Below, piece after piece: positions 42,407-50,486 of a stretch of 64,000 nucleotides of DNA. The notes below the pieces were generated by a model. It was not told the origin of the DNA. It was given only the letters and a program-made list of their open reading frames with translations, and made no database searches. Each line of letters begins with the position of its first letter. Within the stretch, counting starts at the first letter, position 1. The position numbers and the translations under genes are program-made. The stretch is from JALSKU01 sp964556545 (lineage in GTDB: Bacteria; Campylobacterota; Campylobacteria; Campylobacterales; JALSKU01): contig CAZKWE010000029.1 of NCBI GenBank assembly GCA_964556545.1, forward strand, positions 1-64,000, given 5' to 3'.

Positions 42407-43111
42407 TTATTTTATATCCATTAGTTCAAGTACATCAAGATGTACTGACGGACTCATTGTTAATGACAAAGCGGCATTTTTTATATATCTTCCTTTTGAA
42501 GCTGCCGGCTTGTGTTTGTTTATGGCTTGGATAAAAGTTGTTAAATTTTCATTGATTTGCTCTTTTGAAAAACTTACTTTACCTATTCCGGCATGAATAT
42601 TTCCCTGTTTGTCAACTCTGAAATTAACCTGACCGCCTTTAGCATTTTTAACTGCTTGGGCTACATCCATGGTAACTGTACCGGTTTTCGGATTGGGCAT
42701 AAGACCTTTTGGTCCCAATGTTCTACCAACTTTTCCAACCAAACCCATCATATTTGGTGTTGCAATCAAAACATCAAAATCTATCTTGCCTGCTTGTATA
42801 TCTTCAATCAATTCTTCAGCACCTACCAAATCAGCTCCGGCCTCATTTGCTTCGTCTGCTTTTGCATCTTTGGCAACAACGGCAACTCTGACTTTTTTGC
42901 CCGTACCCGCAGGAAGAACTACCGATCCTCTTACCATTTGGTCGGCATGTCTGGGATCAACATTAAGTTTTAATGCAATTTCTACTGTTTCATCAAATTT
43001 TGTTGAAGCCAGATTTTTAACTACTTCTACAGCCTCATCTTTTTGATAAACACTATTTTTGTCAAATTTTTTATTTAATTCTTGAAATCTTTTTGAAATC
43101 TTTTTTGCCAT
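42407..43111 (-). CDS. rplA: 50S ribosomal protein L1
   Basis: The 234 residues show the L1 pattern: FDETVEIALKLNVDPRHADQ, VRGSVVLPAGTGK, TPNMMGLVGKVGRTLGPKGLMPNPK and the GTVT motif. L1 forms the mobile stalk at the E site and in many bacteria represses its own L11-L1 mRNA. It follows rplK by 53 bases. Confidence 0.98.
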   Translation of the reverse strand: MAKKISKRFQELNKKFDKNSVYQKDEAVEVVKNLASTKFDETVEIALKLNVDPRHADQMVRGSVVLPAGTGKKVRVAVVAKDAKADEANEAGADLVGAEELIEDIQAGKIDFDVLIATPNMMGLVGKVGRTLGPKGLMPNPKTGTVTMDVAQAVKNAKGGQVNFRVDKQGNIHAGIGKVSFSKEQINENLTTFIQAINKHKPAASKGRYIKNAALSLTMSPSVHLDVLELMDIK

Positions 43112-43164
43112 TATATTCTCCGCATTTTTTTTGCTACCACATTATCCCAAGTGGTTGGGGATTT

Positions 43165-43590
43165 TTACTCAACTATCTCTATGCCCATGCTTCTTGCACT
43201 GCCTTCAATGATTTTTGAAGCAGCAGCTACATCTTTTGTGTTGAGATCAGCTATTTTTTTAGCAACGATATCTTCAACTTGAGCACGAGTTAACTTGCCA
43301 ACTTTATTTTTTAAAGGATTATCACTCCCCTTTTTTATATTGGCAGCTTTTTTTATAAGATCTGAAGCCGGGGGTTGTTTGGTAATAAATGTAAAACTTC
43401 TATCGGCATAAACAGTGATAACCACAGGTATTTTAAAACCCATCATATCTTTTGTTTTTTCATTAAAAGCTTTACAAAACTCCATAATATTTACACCTTG
43501 CTGACCCAGTGCAGGACCTACCGGTGGTGAAGGATTTGCTTTTCCGGCTTCTATTTGAAGCTTTATTTCGCCAGTTACTTTTTTAGCCAT
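43165..43590 (-). CDS. rplK: 50S ribosomal protein L11
   Basis: The 141 residues contain KLQIEAGKANPSPPVGPALGQQGVN and the C-terminal rRNA-binding TKDVAAASKIIEGSARSMG. L11 is part of the GTPase-associated centre and of the thiostrepton site. The 189-base gap to nusG holds AAACAG.TAAA paired with TTTA..CTGTTT (43626-43660) and is otherwise AT-rich. I see no other feature in it. Confidence 0.98.
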   Translation of the reverse strand: MAKKVTGEIKLQIEAGKANPSPPVGPALGQQGVNIMEFCKAFNEKTKDMMGFKIPVVITVYADRSFTFITKQPPASDLIKKAANIKKGSDNPLKNKVGKLTRAQVEDIVAKKIADLNTKDVAAASKIIEGSARSMGIEIVE

Positions 43591-43779
43591 TTCTTTCCTT
43601 TATCTAATTTTTATATTTTTACCTTAAACAGTAAAAACATATATTTGCTTTACTCTGTTTTATACGATCAACATAATGCTATATGTTTGATATCATATTG
43701 CAAACAAAATCTACGACTTTGAAACAATATATGATATTTTATTTATAGAATCAAAACAAGCTATTGCTATTTTCAAATT

Positions 43780-44310
43780 CTATACTATCTTTTCTACCTG
43801 AGAATACAAAATCTCAACCGGTGTACTTCTTCCAAAAATGGAAACATTTAATTTTAATTTTCCATGCTCCATATCATACTCTTCCACTACACCTATAAAG
43901 TTTGCAAAAGGTCCTTCGATAATTCTAACATTCTCACCTTCATCAAAAGATACTTTTGGTCTTGGTTCACCTTTTTTATTGGCTTTTTCAAGTATCAATT
44001 CTATATCTTTATCGCTTAAAGGTGTAGGTTTTTTAGATTCACCGATAAATCTGCTTACTCTTGGCAGTGACTGTATTTTTTGCCAAAAATTCGTATCAAG
44101 ATCTATTTGGGCAAAAACATATCCGGAATAAAGACTTCTCTCGCTTATTTTCTTTTTGCCGTTTTTTATCTCGATGACATCTTCAGTAGGCACTATAACT
44201 TCACCTAATTTATCTTCAATACCATACTGCTGTGCCAAATTTTTTATAGCCTCTTTAACACTTTGTTCACTACCTGCATAAGTCTGTATAGCATACCATT
44301 TTAATGACAT
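43780..44310 (-). CDS. nusG: Transcription termination/antitermination factor
   Basis: The 176 residues begin MSLKWYAIQTYAGSEQSVKEA, the NGN domain that binds the RNA polymerase clamp, and end in a KOW domain (VRIIEGPFANFIGVVEEYD and LKLNVSIFGRSTPVEI). NusG couples transcription to translation and to Rho. secE is 13 bases upstream. Confidence 0.97.
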   Translation of the reverse strand: MSLKWYAIQTYAGSEQSVKEAIKNLAQQYGIEDKLGEVIVPTEDVIEIKNGKKKISERSLYSGYVFAQIDLDTNFWQKIQSLPRVSRFIGESKKPTPLSDKDIELILEKANKKGEPRPKVSFDEGENVRIIEGPFANFIGVVEEYDMEHGKLKLNVSIFGRSTPVEILYSQVEKIV

Positions 44311-44323
44311 ATTTCTACCTAAC

Positions 44324-44503
44324 CTATGCTATATGTGATAATGTAAATGACATAATCAAATCAATAAGTGCTAAAAATATAGCTACTACAGTTACGACTA
44401 CCACAACAGATACAAAAGCATTTCTTACCTGTTCCTTAGTTGGGAATATAACTTTTGTCAATTCTGCTCTGGAATGTTTTATGTAACTCAATATTTTATC
44501 CAT
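44324..44503 (-). CDS. secE: Preprotein translocase subunit SecE
   Basis: This 59-residue gene is easily missed for its length. MDKILSYIKHSRAELTKVIFP is the family's amphipathic helix, then PTKEQVRN and one membrane helix (about 29-50), as in single-helix SecE of epsilon- and Gram-positive bacteria. With SecY and SecG it forms the protein-export channel. Position between tRNA-Trp and nusG is standard. Confidence 0.95.
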   Translation of the reverse strand: MDKILSYIKHSRAELTKVIFPTKEQVRNAFVSVVVVVTVVAIFLALIDLIMSFTLSHIA

Positions 44504-44519
44504 ATATATATCCTTGTAA

Positions 44520-44596
44520 TGGCAGGGCAGGAGGGACTCGAACCCCCAGCCATCGGATTTGGAATCCGGCGCTCTACCAATTGGAGCTACTGCCCT
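44520..44596 (-). tRNA. tRNA-Trp (CCA)
   Basis: The cloverleaf has acceptor AGGGCAG, anticodon loop TTCCAAA, T loop GTTCGAGTC and encoded CCA. It lies between rpmG and secE, 16 bases before the secE start. Confidence 0.96.
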
Positions 44597-44615
44597 ATTT
44601 TTAGACCAATCTAAA

Positions 44616-44774
44616 CTATGATTTTAGCTTAACTTCTTTATGAAGTGTATGTTTCTTTAGTCTAGGACTATACTTTTTAACTTCAAATTTTTCAGAATGA
44701 GTTTTACTGTTTTTTGTGGTAGTATAATTAATATCACCACTTTCTGTACATTTAAGACCTATTTTTACTCTCAT
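44616..44774 (-). CDS. rpmG: 50S ribosomal protein L33
   Basis: The 52-residue protein reads MRVKIGLKCTESGDINYTTT, then KNSKTHSEKFEVKKYSPRLK and a basic tail, matching L33. It keeps only one cysteine (Cys9) of the two zinc CXXC pairs of C+ forms, so it is a C- (zinc-independent) type. It was too short for a 60-residue cut-off. It follows the tuf terminator hairpin and precedes tRNA-Trp. Confidence 0.94.
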   Translation of the reverse strand: MRVKIGLKCTESGDINYTTTKNSKTHSEKFEVKKYSPRLKKHTLHKEVKLKS

Positions 44775-44795
44775 TTTGTATCCTTGTAAAAAATG

Positions 44796-44820
44796 AAACG
44801 AGGCAAATAATGCCTCGTTT
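44796..44820 (-). terminator. Stem-loop between tuf and rpmG
   Basis: A perfect 10-bp stem (AAACGAGGCA with TGCCTCGTTT) and 5-base loop is followed on the minus strand by TTTCATTTTTTAC. It looks like a leaky terminator that lowers expression beyond tuf. Confidence 0.8.
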
Positions 44821-44839
44821 TAGTTTTAATTTTTTATAA

Positions 44840-46039
44840 TTAAGCTACTATTTTAGAAACAACACCGGCACCAACTGTTCTACCGCCTTCTCTGATAGCA
44901 AATCTAGTACCTTCTTCCATAGCAATTGGTGCAATCAATTCAACAGAAATTTTTACATTATCACCCGGCATAACCATTTCTGTACCTTCAGGCAATGTGA
45001 TTGAACCTGTAACATCAGTAGTTCTTACATAAAATTGTGGTCTGTAGTTGTTGAAGAAAGGAGTATGTCTTCCACCCTCTTCTTTTGTTAAAATATAAAC
45101 TTCAGCTTCAAATTTAGTATGAGGAGTGATTGAGCCCGGCTTACAAAGTACCATACCTCTTTCAACATCTTCTTTTTTTGTTCCTCTTAAAAGTACACCG
45201 CAGTTATCACCGGCAACACCCTGATCTAATTCTTTTCTAAACATTTCAACACCGGTTACTACTGTTTTTTGAGTTGGTTTGATACCTACTATTTCTATCT
45301 CATCGCCAACTTTTACAACACCTCTTTCTATTCTACCTGTTACAACTGTTCCTCTTCCTGATATTGAGAAAACATCTTCAACAGGCATTAAGAAATCCTT
45401 ATCGGTATCTCTTTCCGGAGTAGGAATGTATTCATCAACTTCATTCATAAGTTCAATAATTTTTTCACTCCACTCGCCAAGATTTCCTGATTTTACCTCT
45501 TCAAGAGCTTTAAGAGCAGAACCGGCTACGATAGGTGTATCGTCACCAGGAAATTGATACTCATCAAGCAATTCTCTAATTTCCATTTCGACTAATTCTA
45601 ACAACTCTTCATCATCTACCATGTCAGCCTTATTCATAAAAACCACTATATAAGGTACACCGACCTGTCTTGAAAGCAAGATATGCTCTCTAGTTTGCGG
45701 CATAGGACCATCAGCTGCACTAACAACCAAAATTGCACCATCCATTTGAGCTGCACCTGTAATCATATTTTTTACATAGTCAGCGTGTCCGGGACAATCA
45801 ACATGTGCATAGTGTCTTTTGTCAGTTTCATACTCAATATGAGATGTAGCGATAGTGATACCTCTTTCTCTCTCTTCAGGAGCATTATCAATTTGATCAA
45901 AATCTTTCTTTTCTGCAAGACCTTTTTCTGCCAAAACAGCTGATATAGCAGCAGTTAAAGTAGTTTTACCATGATCAACATGACCGATGGTACCTATATT
46001 TACATGTGGTTTACTTCTTTCGTATTTCTCTTTTGCCAT
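44840..46039 (-). CDS. tuf: Elongation factor Tu
   Basis: EF-Tu delivers aminoacyl-tRNA to the ribosome. The 399 residues contain GHVDHGKTTL (G1), the switch I region PEERERGITIATSH, DCPGHADYVKNMITGAAQ, NKADMVDD and the C-terminal barrel GYRPQFYVRTTDVTGSI-like sequence. The kirromycin and aminoacyl-tRNA interface residues look standard. Only one tuf is in the window, located after four tRNAs, and none after fusA, as in other Campylobacterota. Confidence 0.99.
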   Translation of the reverse strand: MAKEKYERSKPHVNIGTIGHVDHGKTTLTAAISAVLAEKGLAEKKDFDQIDNAPEERERGITIATSHIEYETDKRHYAHVDCPGHADYVKNMITGAAQMDGAILVVSAADGPMPQTREHILLSRQVGVPYIVVFMNKADMVDDEELLELVEMEIRELLDEYQFPGDDTPIVAGSALKALEEVKSGNLGEWSEKIIELMNEVDEYIPTPERDTDKDFLMPVEDVFSISGRGTVVTGRIERGVVKVGDEIEIVGIKPTQKTVVTGVEMFRKELDQGVAGDNCGVLLRGTKKEDVERGMVLCKPGSITPHTKFEAEVYILTKEEGGRHTPFFNNYRPQFYVRTTDVTGSITLPEGTEMVMPGDNVKISVELIAPIAMEEGTRFAIREGGRTVGAGVVSKIVA

Positions 46040-46132
46040 CTTTTCCTCCGTGGGTAATTTTTGTTTTACTTACATCATTGGCATTGCATGCAAGTTAAAA
46101 GCTTCGGCCGAAACTTTTGTTTTTATGTGTAA

Positions 46133-46207
<75 letters not shown>

Positions 46208-46349
46208 AAACTCTCATATAACTAACTACAAAAACAAATCAAAAAACTTAGGGGCTTATAAAAATTAAGTTGCAGAGTACTCTAATAATGTCGAAACAAT
46301 TCAGTTCTTTTTATCAGTATTTCTTTGCAACAGCTCCCAGTTTTTGATA

Positions 46350-46426
46350 TGGAGCGGGAAACCGGGCTCGAACCGGCGACCCTCAGCTTGGAAGGCTGAT
46401 GCTCTAGCCAACTGAGCTACTCCCGC
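46350..46426 (-). tRNA. tRNA-Gly (TCC)
   Basis: Acceptor GCGGGAG, anticodon loop CTTCCAA, T loop GTTCGAGCC and encoded CCA. It is separated from tRNA-Thr(GGT) by 142 bases in which I see no gene. Confidence 0.96.
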
Positions 46427-46436
46427 TTAATAGTAA

Positions 46437-46522
46437 TGGTGGTGAGAGGAGGATTCGAACCTCCGAAGGTAAAAACCAGCAGATTTACAGTCTGCCCTCG
46501 TTGGCCGCTTGAGTATCTCACC
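46437..46522 (-). tRNA. tRNA-Tyr (GTA)
   Basis: Class II tRNA with long variable arm, acceptor GGTGAGA/TCTCACC, anticodon loop CTGTAAA, discriminator A and encoded CCA. Confidence 0.96.
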
Positions 46523-46579
46523 CTAATGCCATTTTTACTATATTATATCTGGTCAAACACTGTCTCAAATCTTTAAGAA

Positions 46580-46655
<76 letters not shown>

Positions 46656-46676
46656 ACCTCTTAAAAATGAGGTGAA

Positions 46677-46705
46677 ATTATACTTTATATTCGATAAAAA
46701 GTCAA
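46677..46705 (-). promoter_or_regulatory. Sigma-70 promoter of the tRNA-tuf block
   Basis: On the minus strand TTGACT (46700-46705), exactly 17 bases and TATAAT (46677-46682) precede tRNA-Thr(TGT) by 21 bases. This is the best consensus promoter in the window. Strong transcription of the tRNA-tuf block is expected. Confidence 0.85.
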
Positions 46706-46800
46706 TAGATATTAACATTTTTGAAAATTTTTTTGAAAATATGTAGAAAAAAGGTAAAAATTTAGATTTTATCTGTCATTTTTTTAATCCAAATTATATG

Positions 46801-46828
46801 ATATAATTGCTTTTTTGTTTTGGAAGGA
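46801..46828 (+). promoter_or_regulatory. Promoter and RBS of yaaA
   Basis: An extended -10 TGATATAAT ends at 46807 and GGAAGGAG sits at 46822-46829, four bases before the ATG at 46834. Confidence 0.6.
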
Positions 46829-46833
46829 GTTGT

Positions 46834-47574
46834 ATGATTATATTATTTTCCCCAAGTGAAGCCAAAAGTGAAGATGGTATATATTCTCATTTTAACAAAA
46901 ACTCTTTTTTATTTCCCACTCTTTATGATAAAAGACTTGTTGCATTAAAAACATATCAGAATTATTTGAAAATTGCCACCAAAAACCAATTGTCAAAATT
47001 ATGCGGTATCAAGCAAACAGACACCCTTGATAAATTAAAAAGATTGGATATATTTGCCAATAAAACCAAAAAAGCTATCAACAGATATACAGGTGTAGGA
47101 TATGAGTATCTCCAATACAATACACTTGATAAAGAATCCCAAAATTTTATAGAAAATCATATGATTATTTTTTCCAATCTTTTCGGACCGATTATGGCAA
47201 AAGATCATATACCGTTTTATAAACTGAAACAAAGTGAAAAAATAGATAATTTTTCTTTTGAGAATCACTATAAAGAAAGTTTTTCTAATCAGCTTGATAT
47301 TTTTTTGGCAAATAGATTTATTGTGGACTTAAGAGCAGGTTTTTACAACAAAATATATAAGCCAAACAAAAATTATCTTACCTTTAAATTTTTAAAAAAC
47401 GAAAAAGTACTCAGCCATTGGGCAAAAGCATACAGAGGTATTTTGGCACGAGAGATTGCTTTAAAAAAACCGTCAAACGAAAAAGAATTTTTAGATATTG
47501 AATTTCCGAATCTTAAGATAAGAGAGATAAAAAAAATTGGTAAAAGAAAAGAATTTATATTTGACATCATCTAA
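46834..47574 (+). CDS. yaaA: YaaA family peroxide stress protein
   Basis: I choose ATG 46834 just after GGAAGGAG. An upstream in-frame start at 46807 overlaps the promoter. The 246 residues carry the YaaA signature: MIILFSPSEAK at the start, YTGVGYEYL (about 87-95) and the DLRAGFYNKIYKP region. YaaA of E. coli lowers free iron during hydrogen peroxide stress and binds DNA, with OxyR control there. The 3' end overlaps the next gene by 14 bases. It is followed by a cupin and a nitroreductase, which could form a redox-stress set. Confidence 0.9.
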   Translation: MIILFSPSEAKSEDGIYSHFNKNSFLFPTLYDKRLVALKTYQNYLKIATKNQLSKLCGIKQTDTLDKLKRLDIFANKTKKAINRYTGVGYEYLQYNTLDKESQNFIENHMIIFSNLFGPIMAKDHIPFYKLKQSEKIDNFSFENHYKESFSNQLDIFLANRFIVDLRAGFYNKIYKPNKNYLTFKFLKNEKVLSHWAKAYRGILAREIALKKPSNEKEFLDIEFPNLKIREIKKIGKRKEFIFDII

Positions 47575-47896
47575 TTTGTTTAAATCCAATCTGCTTGATG
47601 ATATTGTTCCAAGCAAAGAGAGAGAAATTTTTGAAACTATTTTTAAAGATCAAAAAATAAAAATAGAAAGAATTGTATCCTGCGGACAAAGTTCACCTGT
47701 GGATTTTTGGTATGACCAGGATGAAAATGAATTTGTCCTGCTATTAGAAGGAGAAGCAAAGATAGAGTTTGAAAAAGATATTCACTTTTTAAGAAAGGGA
47801 GATTGTATGCTGATTCCCGCTCATGCAAAACATAGAGTTGCATTTACGGCGACAGATAAAACCACTGTTTGGCTGGCAATATTTTGGAAAGGGTAA
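47561..47896 (+). CDS. Cupin-domain protein
   Basis: The 111 residues (from TTG 47561) hold a single cupin barrel: WYDQDENEFVLLLEGEAKIEFE (in part) and the second motif DCMLIPAHAKHRVAF. A metal site could be made by Glu, Glu and His from these motifs. The start is uncertain: TTG 47537 is also in frame and lengthens it by eight residues. The gene overlaps yaaA by 14 bases and lies three bases before the nitroreductase gene. Its function is unknown. Confidence 0.75.
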   Translation: MTSSNLFKSNLLDDIVPSKEREIFETIFKDQKIKIERIVSCGQSSPVDFWYDQDENEFVLLLEGEAKIEFEKDIHFLRKGDCMLIPAHAKHRVAFTATDKTTVWLAIFWKG

Positions 47897-47899
47897 ATT

Positions 47900-48535
47900 A
47901 TGGATAAAAGTTTTAAAGAAGCTATGAATTTCAGACATGCTTGCAAATTGTTTGACAAAAACAAAAAGATAACCAAAGAGGATATGCTGTTTATACTTGA
48001 AGCAGGTAGAAATTCTCCCTCTTCTTTTGGTCAGGAAGGATGGAAATTTTTAATTATAACCGATGATGAATTAAAATCAAAAATTCAACCATACTGCTGG
48101 AATCAACCTCAAATCACAACATGTTCTCATCTTGTTATTATATTGGCGGCCATTGAAGCACTAAAACCCCAAAGCGGTACACCTCAAAAAAGATTTCAAA
48201 GAAGAGACTTGCCGAAAGAAAAAATTGATATGTATATAAAAGTTTATGAAAGTCATTTGACAAAAAATAAAATACTCAGTAATGATAAAAATATATATGA
48301 GTGGAGTTCCAAACAGTGCTACATAGCTGCAGCCAATATGATGACTGCTGCGGCAGTCAAGGGAATTGACTCATGTCCGATAGAAGGAATGGAAAAAGAA
48401 AATGTTGAAAAACTTCTTGGGCTTGACACTACAAAATTTCAAATAGCCTTGGTTCTTCCTTTTGGCTACAGAGCAAAACCTCAACCGGCAAGAATAAGGC
48501 TAAATCCCAAAGAAGTATATGAGTTTATAGATTGA
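47900..48535 (+). CDS. NAD(P)H-dependent nitroreductase family protein
   Basis: The 211 residues match the FMN-binding nitroreductase fold: FRHACKLFD near the N-terminus, RNSPSSFGQEGWKFLII (about 38-54), NMMTAAAVKGIDSCPIEGME (about 147-166) and LVLPFGYRA. These enzymes use NAD(P)H to reduce quinones, flavins or nitro-compounds. It follows the cupin by three bases. The last codon reads into the end of the IS element: the stop TGA at 48533-48535 is in the sequence that forms the IS right end, so the native C-terminus may have been slightly longer. Confidence 0.88.
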   Translation: MDKSFKEAMNFRHACKLFDKNKKITKEDMLFILEAGRNSPSSFGQEGWKFLIITDDELKSKIQPYCWNQPQITTCSHLVIILAAIEALKPQSGTPQKRFQRRDLPKEKIDMYIKVYESHLTKNKILSNDKNIYEWSSKQCYIAAANMMTAAAVKGIDSCPIEGMEKENVEKLLGLDTTKFQIALVLPFGYRAKPQPARIRLNPKEVYEFID

Positions 48536-48592
48536 CATACTCCTCACGCCTAAAGGCGGGGGATTCTGGCTTTAGAACAAGACTTGCCTGAC

Positions 48593-49693
48593 TTATGCAG
48601 GTCTTACAGTCTCTATGCCAAGAGTTGATGCCCCAGCTCTACAGATGTTTATGGCAGCATTTAAATCTCTTAAATGTTTTGTTTTACATTCAGGACACTG
48701 CCACTCTCTTATTTTTAAATCTAACTCATCTAAAACATATCCACATTTAGAGCAGGTTTTAGACGATGGATAGAATCTATCTATCTTGATTAGATTTGTT
48801 TTATACTCTAAGATATTTACAAACTCACTAAATGCTAAATCAGATATTTTTCTGCCCCATAATCTTTGCATAGCTTTCATATTTAAATCTTCTATGAAAA
48901 TGTTATCATAAGTTTTAGCTAAATCATTTGAGAGTTTATGGAAATAATCTCTTCTTGTGTTAGCTACTTTAATATGCAGTTTTGCTAATCTTCTTTTAGC
49001 TAATTTAAAGTTATTAGAGTTTTTTTGTTTTTTGGAGAGTCTCTTTTGGAGTCTCTTTAACTCTTTTAAGTGTTTAAGATAATATCTTGGAGATTCTATT
49101 TCTGTATTATCAGATAGAGTCAAAAATGTTTTAAGACCAAAATCTATACCCACGATTTTACCCGATGTAGTATTCCTCTTGTTCTCATCTTGCTCTAACG
49201 ATATACAGATATAGAAATCTCCGATATTATCTCTCTTAACGGTTATAGTCTTTATCTTACCTACAATTGTATGAGATAGCCAAAACTTATATTTATGACC
49301 GTTAAGATAGATAACATTACCATCTATTTTGTACCCTGCTTGCTTAAGAGTGAATGACTTATATTTTTTTACTTTTTTAAAAGATGGTGGAGATGATTTA
49401 ATACCTTGTTTTTGATTACGAAAAAAAAGCTTATATGCTTTATCTATTCTATCTGTTATATCTTGGATTGCTTGAGATGGTACAATTTTGTAATATTCAT
49501 ATTTTGGAAGTTTTTTGAGTTTAGTTAGATGCTTTTGGAGTTGATATTTATTTAGACTTTTTCCAAAGAGTCTATAATATCTCTTATGCAATGCTATACA
49601 ATGGTTATAGATTATTCCTGCAATATCAAGTGTTCTATCAAGATGCTTTAATCTTTTTGTGTTGTAGAGTTTATATTTGTAGGTTCTAATCAT
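48593..49693 (-). CDS. tnpB: TnpB, RNA-guided endonuclease of IS200/IS605 element
   Basis: I start at the ATG (49693) that overlaps the tnpA stop by four bases; the frame extends further to 49720, but that part runs inside tnpA. The 366 residues include a basic N-terminal region, the RuvC-type GIDFGLKTFLTLSD, IFIEDLNMK and a zinc ribbon with CSKCGYVL and WQCPECKTKHLRD followed by DLNAAINI, the third catalytic Asp. TnpB cleaves DNA guided by an RNA from the element's 3' end. The reading frame and all catalytic residues look intact. The right-end RNA would begin near the end of the gene and reach the flanking DNA. Confidence 0.93.
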   Translation of the reverse strand: MIRTYKYKLYNTKRLKHLDRTLDIAGIIYNHCIALHKRYYRLFGKSLNKYQLQKHLTKLKKLPKYEYYKIVPSQAIQDITDRIDKAYKLFFRNQKQGIKSSPPSFKKVKKYKSFTLKQAGYKIDGNVIYLNGHKYKFWLSHTIVGKIKTITVKRDNIGDFYICISLEQDENKRNTTSGKIVGIDFGLKTFLTLSDNTEIESPRYYLKHLKELKRLQKRLSKKQKNSNNFKLAKRRLAKLHIKVANTRRDYFHKLSNDLAKTYDNIFIEDLNMKAMQRLWGRKISDLAFSEFVNILEYKTNLIKIDRFYPSSKTCSKCGYVLDELDLKIREWQCPECKTKHLRDLNAAINICRAGASTLGIETVRPA

Positions 49694-50145
49694 CTGATAC
49701 TCTTTAGATAGTTTTGCCACTTTAATTTCTCTTTTGGTCTTTGACTTGTTTGTTGATTTTCTATATACTGCTTTATTACTTCAAGCGGTGCACCACCTAT
49801 TGTAGAGATAAAATAGCTATTTGTCCAAAGTGTAGGTAGTTTAGTTTTTAAATGCGGAAACTCTTCTCTTAAAGCTCTTGCACTTCTACCTTTTGCAAGT
49901 TTTATAAATCTATTTACTCCAAATTGCGGATCAACTTCACAAAGAATATGAATATGGTCTTTATCAGTCTCCATCTCTATTATCTCTGCATTTACTTCAT
50001 TTGCAACTTCTTGTATTATCTCTTTTAGTCTTTTTTCTACATCGCCAACTAATACTTTTCTACGATATTTAGGACACCAGACTATGTGATATTTACAAGA
50101 ATAGACAACATTTCTATTTGATTTATATTTTACTGTATCTTTCAT
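49690..50145 (-). CDS. tnpA: TnpA, HUH single-strand transposase
   Basis: I start at the ATG at 50145; the frame continues to 50181 but with AT-rich residues of no family similarity. The 151-residue protein has the IS200-type layout: NVVYSCKYHIVWCPKYRRKVL, DKDHIHIL (HUH motif), and the catalytic tyrosine in VIKQYIENQQ. It cuts and joins single strands at the terminal hairpins. The gene is unbroken, so the element may be active. Confidence 0.94.
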   Translation of the reverse strand: MKDTVKYKSNRNVVYSCKYHIVWCPKYRRKVLVGDVEKRLKEIIQEVANEVNAEIIEMETDKDHIHILCEVDPQFGVNRFIKLAKGRSARALREEFPHLKTKLPTLWTNSYFISTIGGAPLEVIKQYIENQQTSQRPKEKLKWQNYLKSIR

Positions 50146-50444
50146 ACAAAGTATTATAATATAATTTGAAATATAATACAAGTATTATTAGAAAGTTCTC
50201 AAGGAAGATTTACTCTCTATTGAACTTTCTATTGTCTTATATCCCTACGACTAAAGCCGAGGGCTTTACGGCAAGGTTTGGTAAATAATAAATTTTATAC
50301 CGACTTTTTATTTTGTCTTGTATAAAAGAAATTTTCAACTTTTTCAATCTGTCTTAATCAGCTCCAATCTAACGAAATAATCATGCCATTGCTTTATGCT
50401 TTTTGATTAAGTGTTTATTGGTTATATACAATTCTAAGCAGTAA

Positions 50445-50477
50445 TATAATATAATATTCCAATTTTATTTTACAAGG
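50445..50477 (+). promoter_or_regulatory. -10 elements and RBS of prs
   Basis: Overlapping TATAAT sequences at 50445-50450 and 50450-50455 precede CAAGGGAT (50473-50480) and the ATG at 50487. The 50277-50440 stretch between the IS and this promoter is AT-rich, and I see no gene in it. Confidence 0.5.
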
Positions 50478-50486
50478 GATATAACA

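Larger units (their letters stand above)
48533..50276 (-). mobile_element. Complete IS200/IS605-family insertion sequence
   Basis: It holds tnpA and tnpB with overlap and a subterminal hairpin at each end, as the family requires. On the minus strand the right end reads GAATCCCCCGCC, a hairpin formed by 48547-48550 and 48555-48558, then GAGGAGTATGTCAA. The left end has TAAAGCC-GAG-GGCTTTA (50252-50268) and a 8-bp GAAAGTTC/GAACTTTC stem (50191-50198 and 50222-50229). No terminal inverted or target repeats are expected. Boundaries are to within about ten bases. Confidence 0.88.

Noticed and set aside
48533..50276. TnpB as a CRISPR-Cas12 effector
   Set aside because: It is short (366 residues), sits with tnpA between IS-type hairpins and lacks a repeat array.
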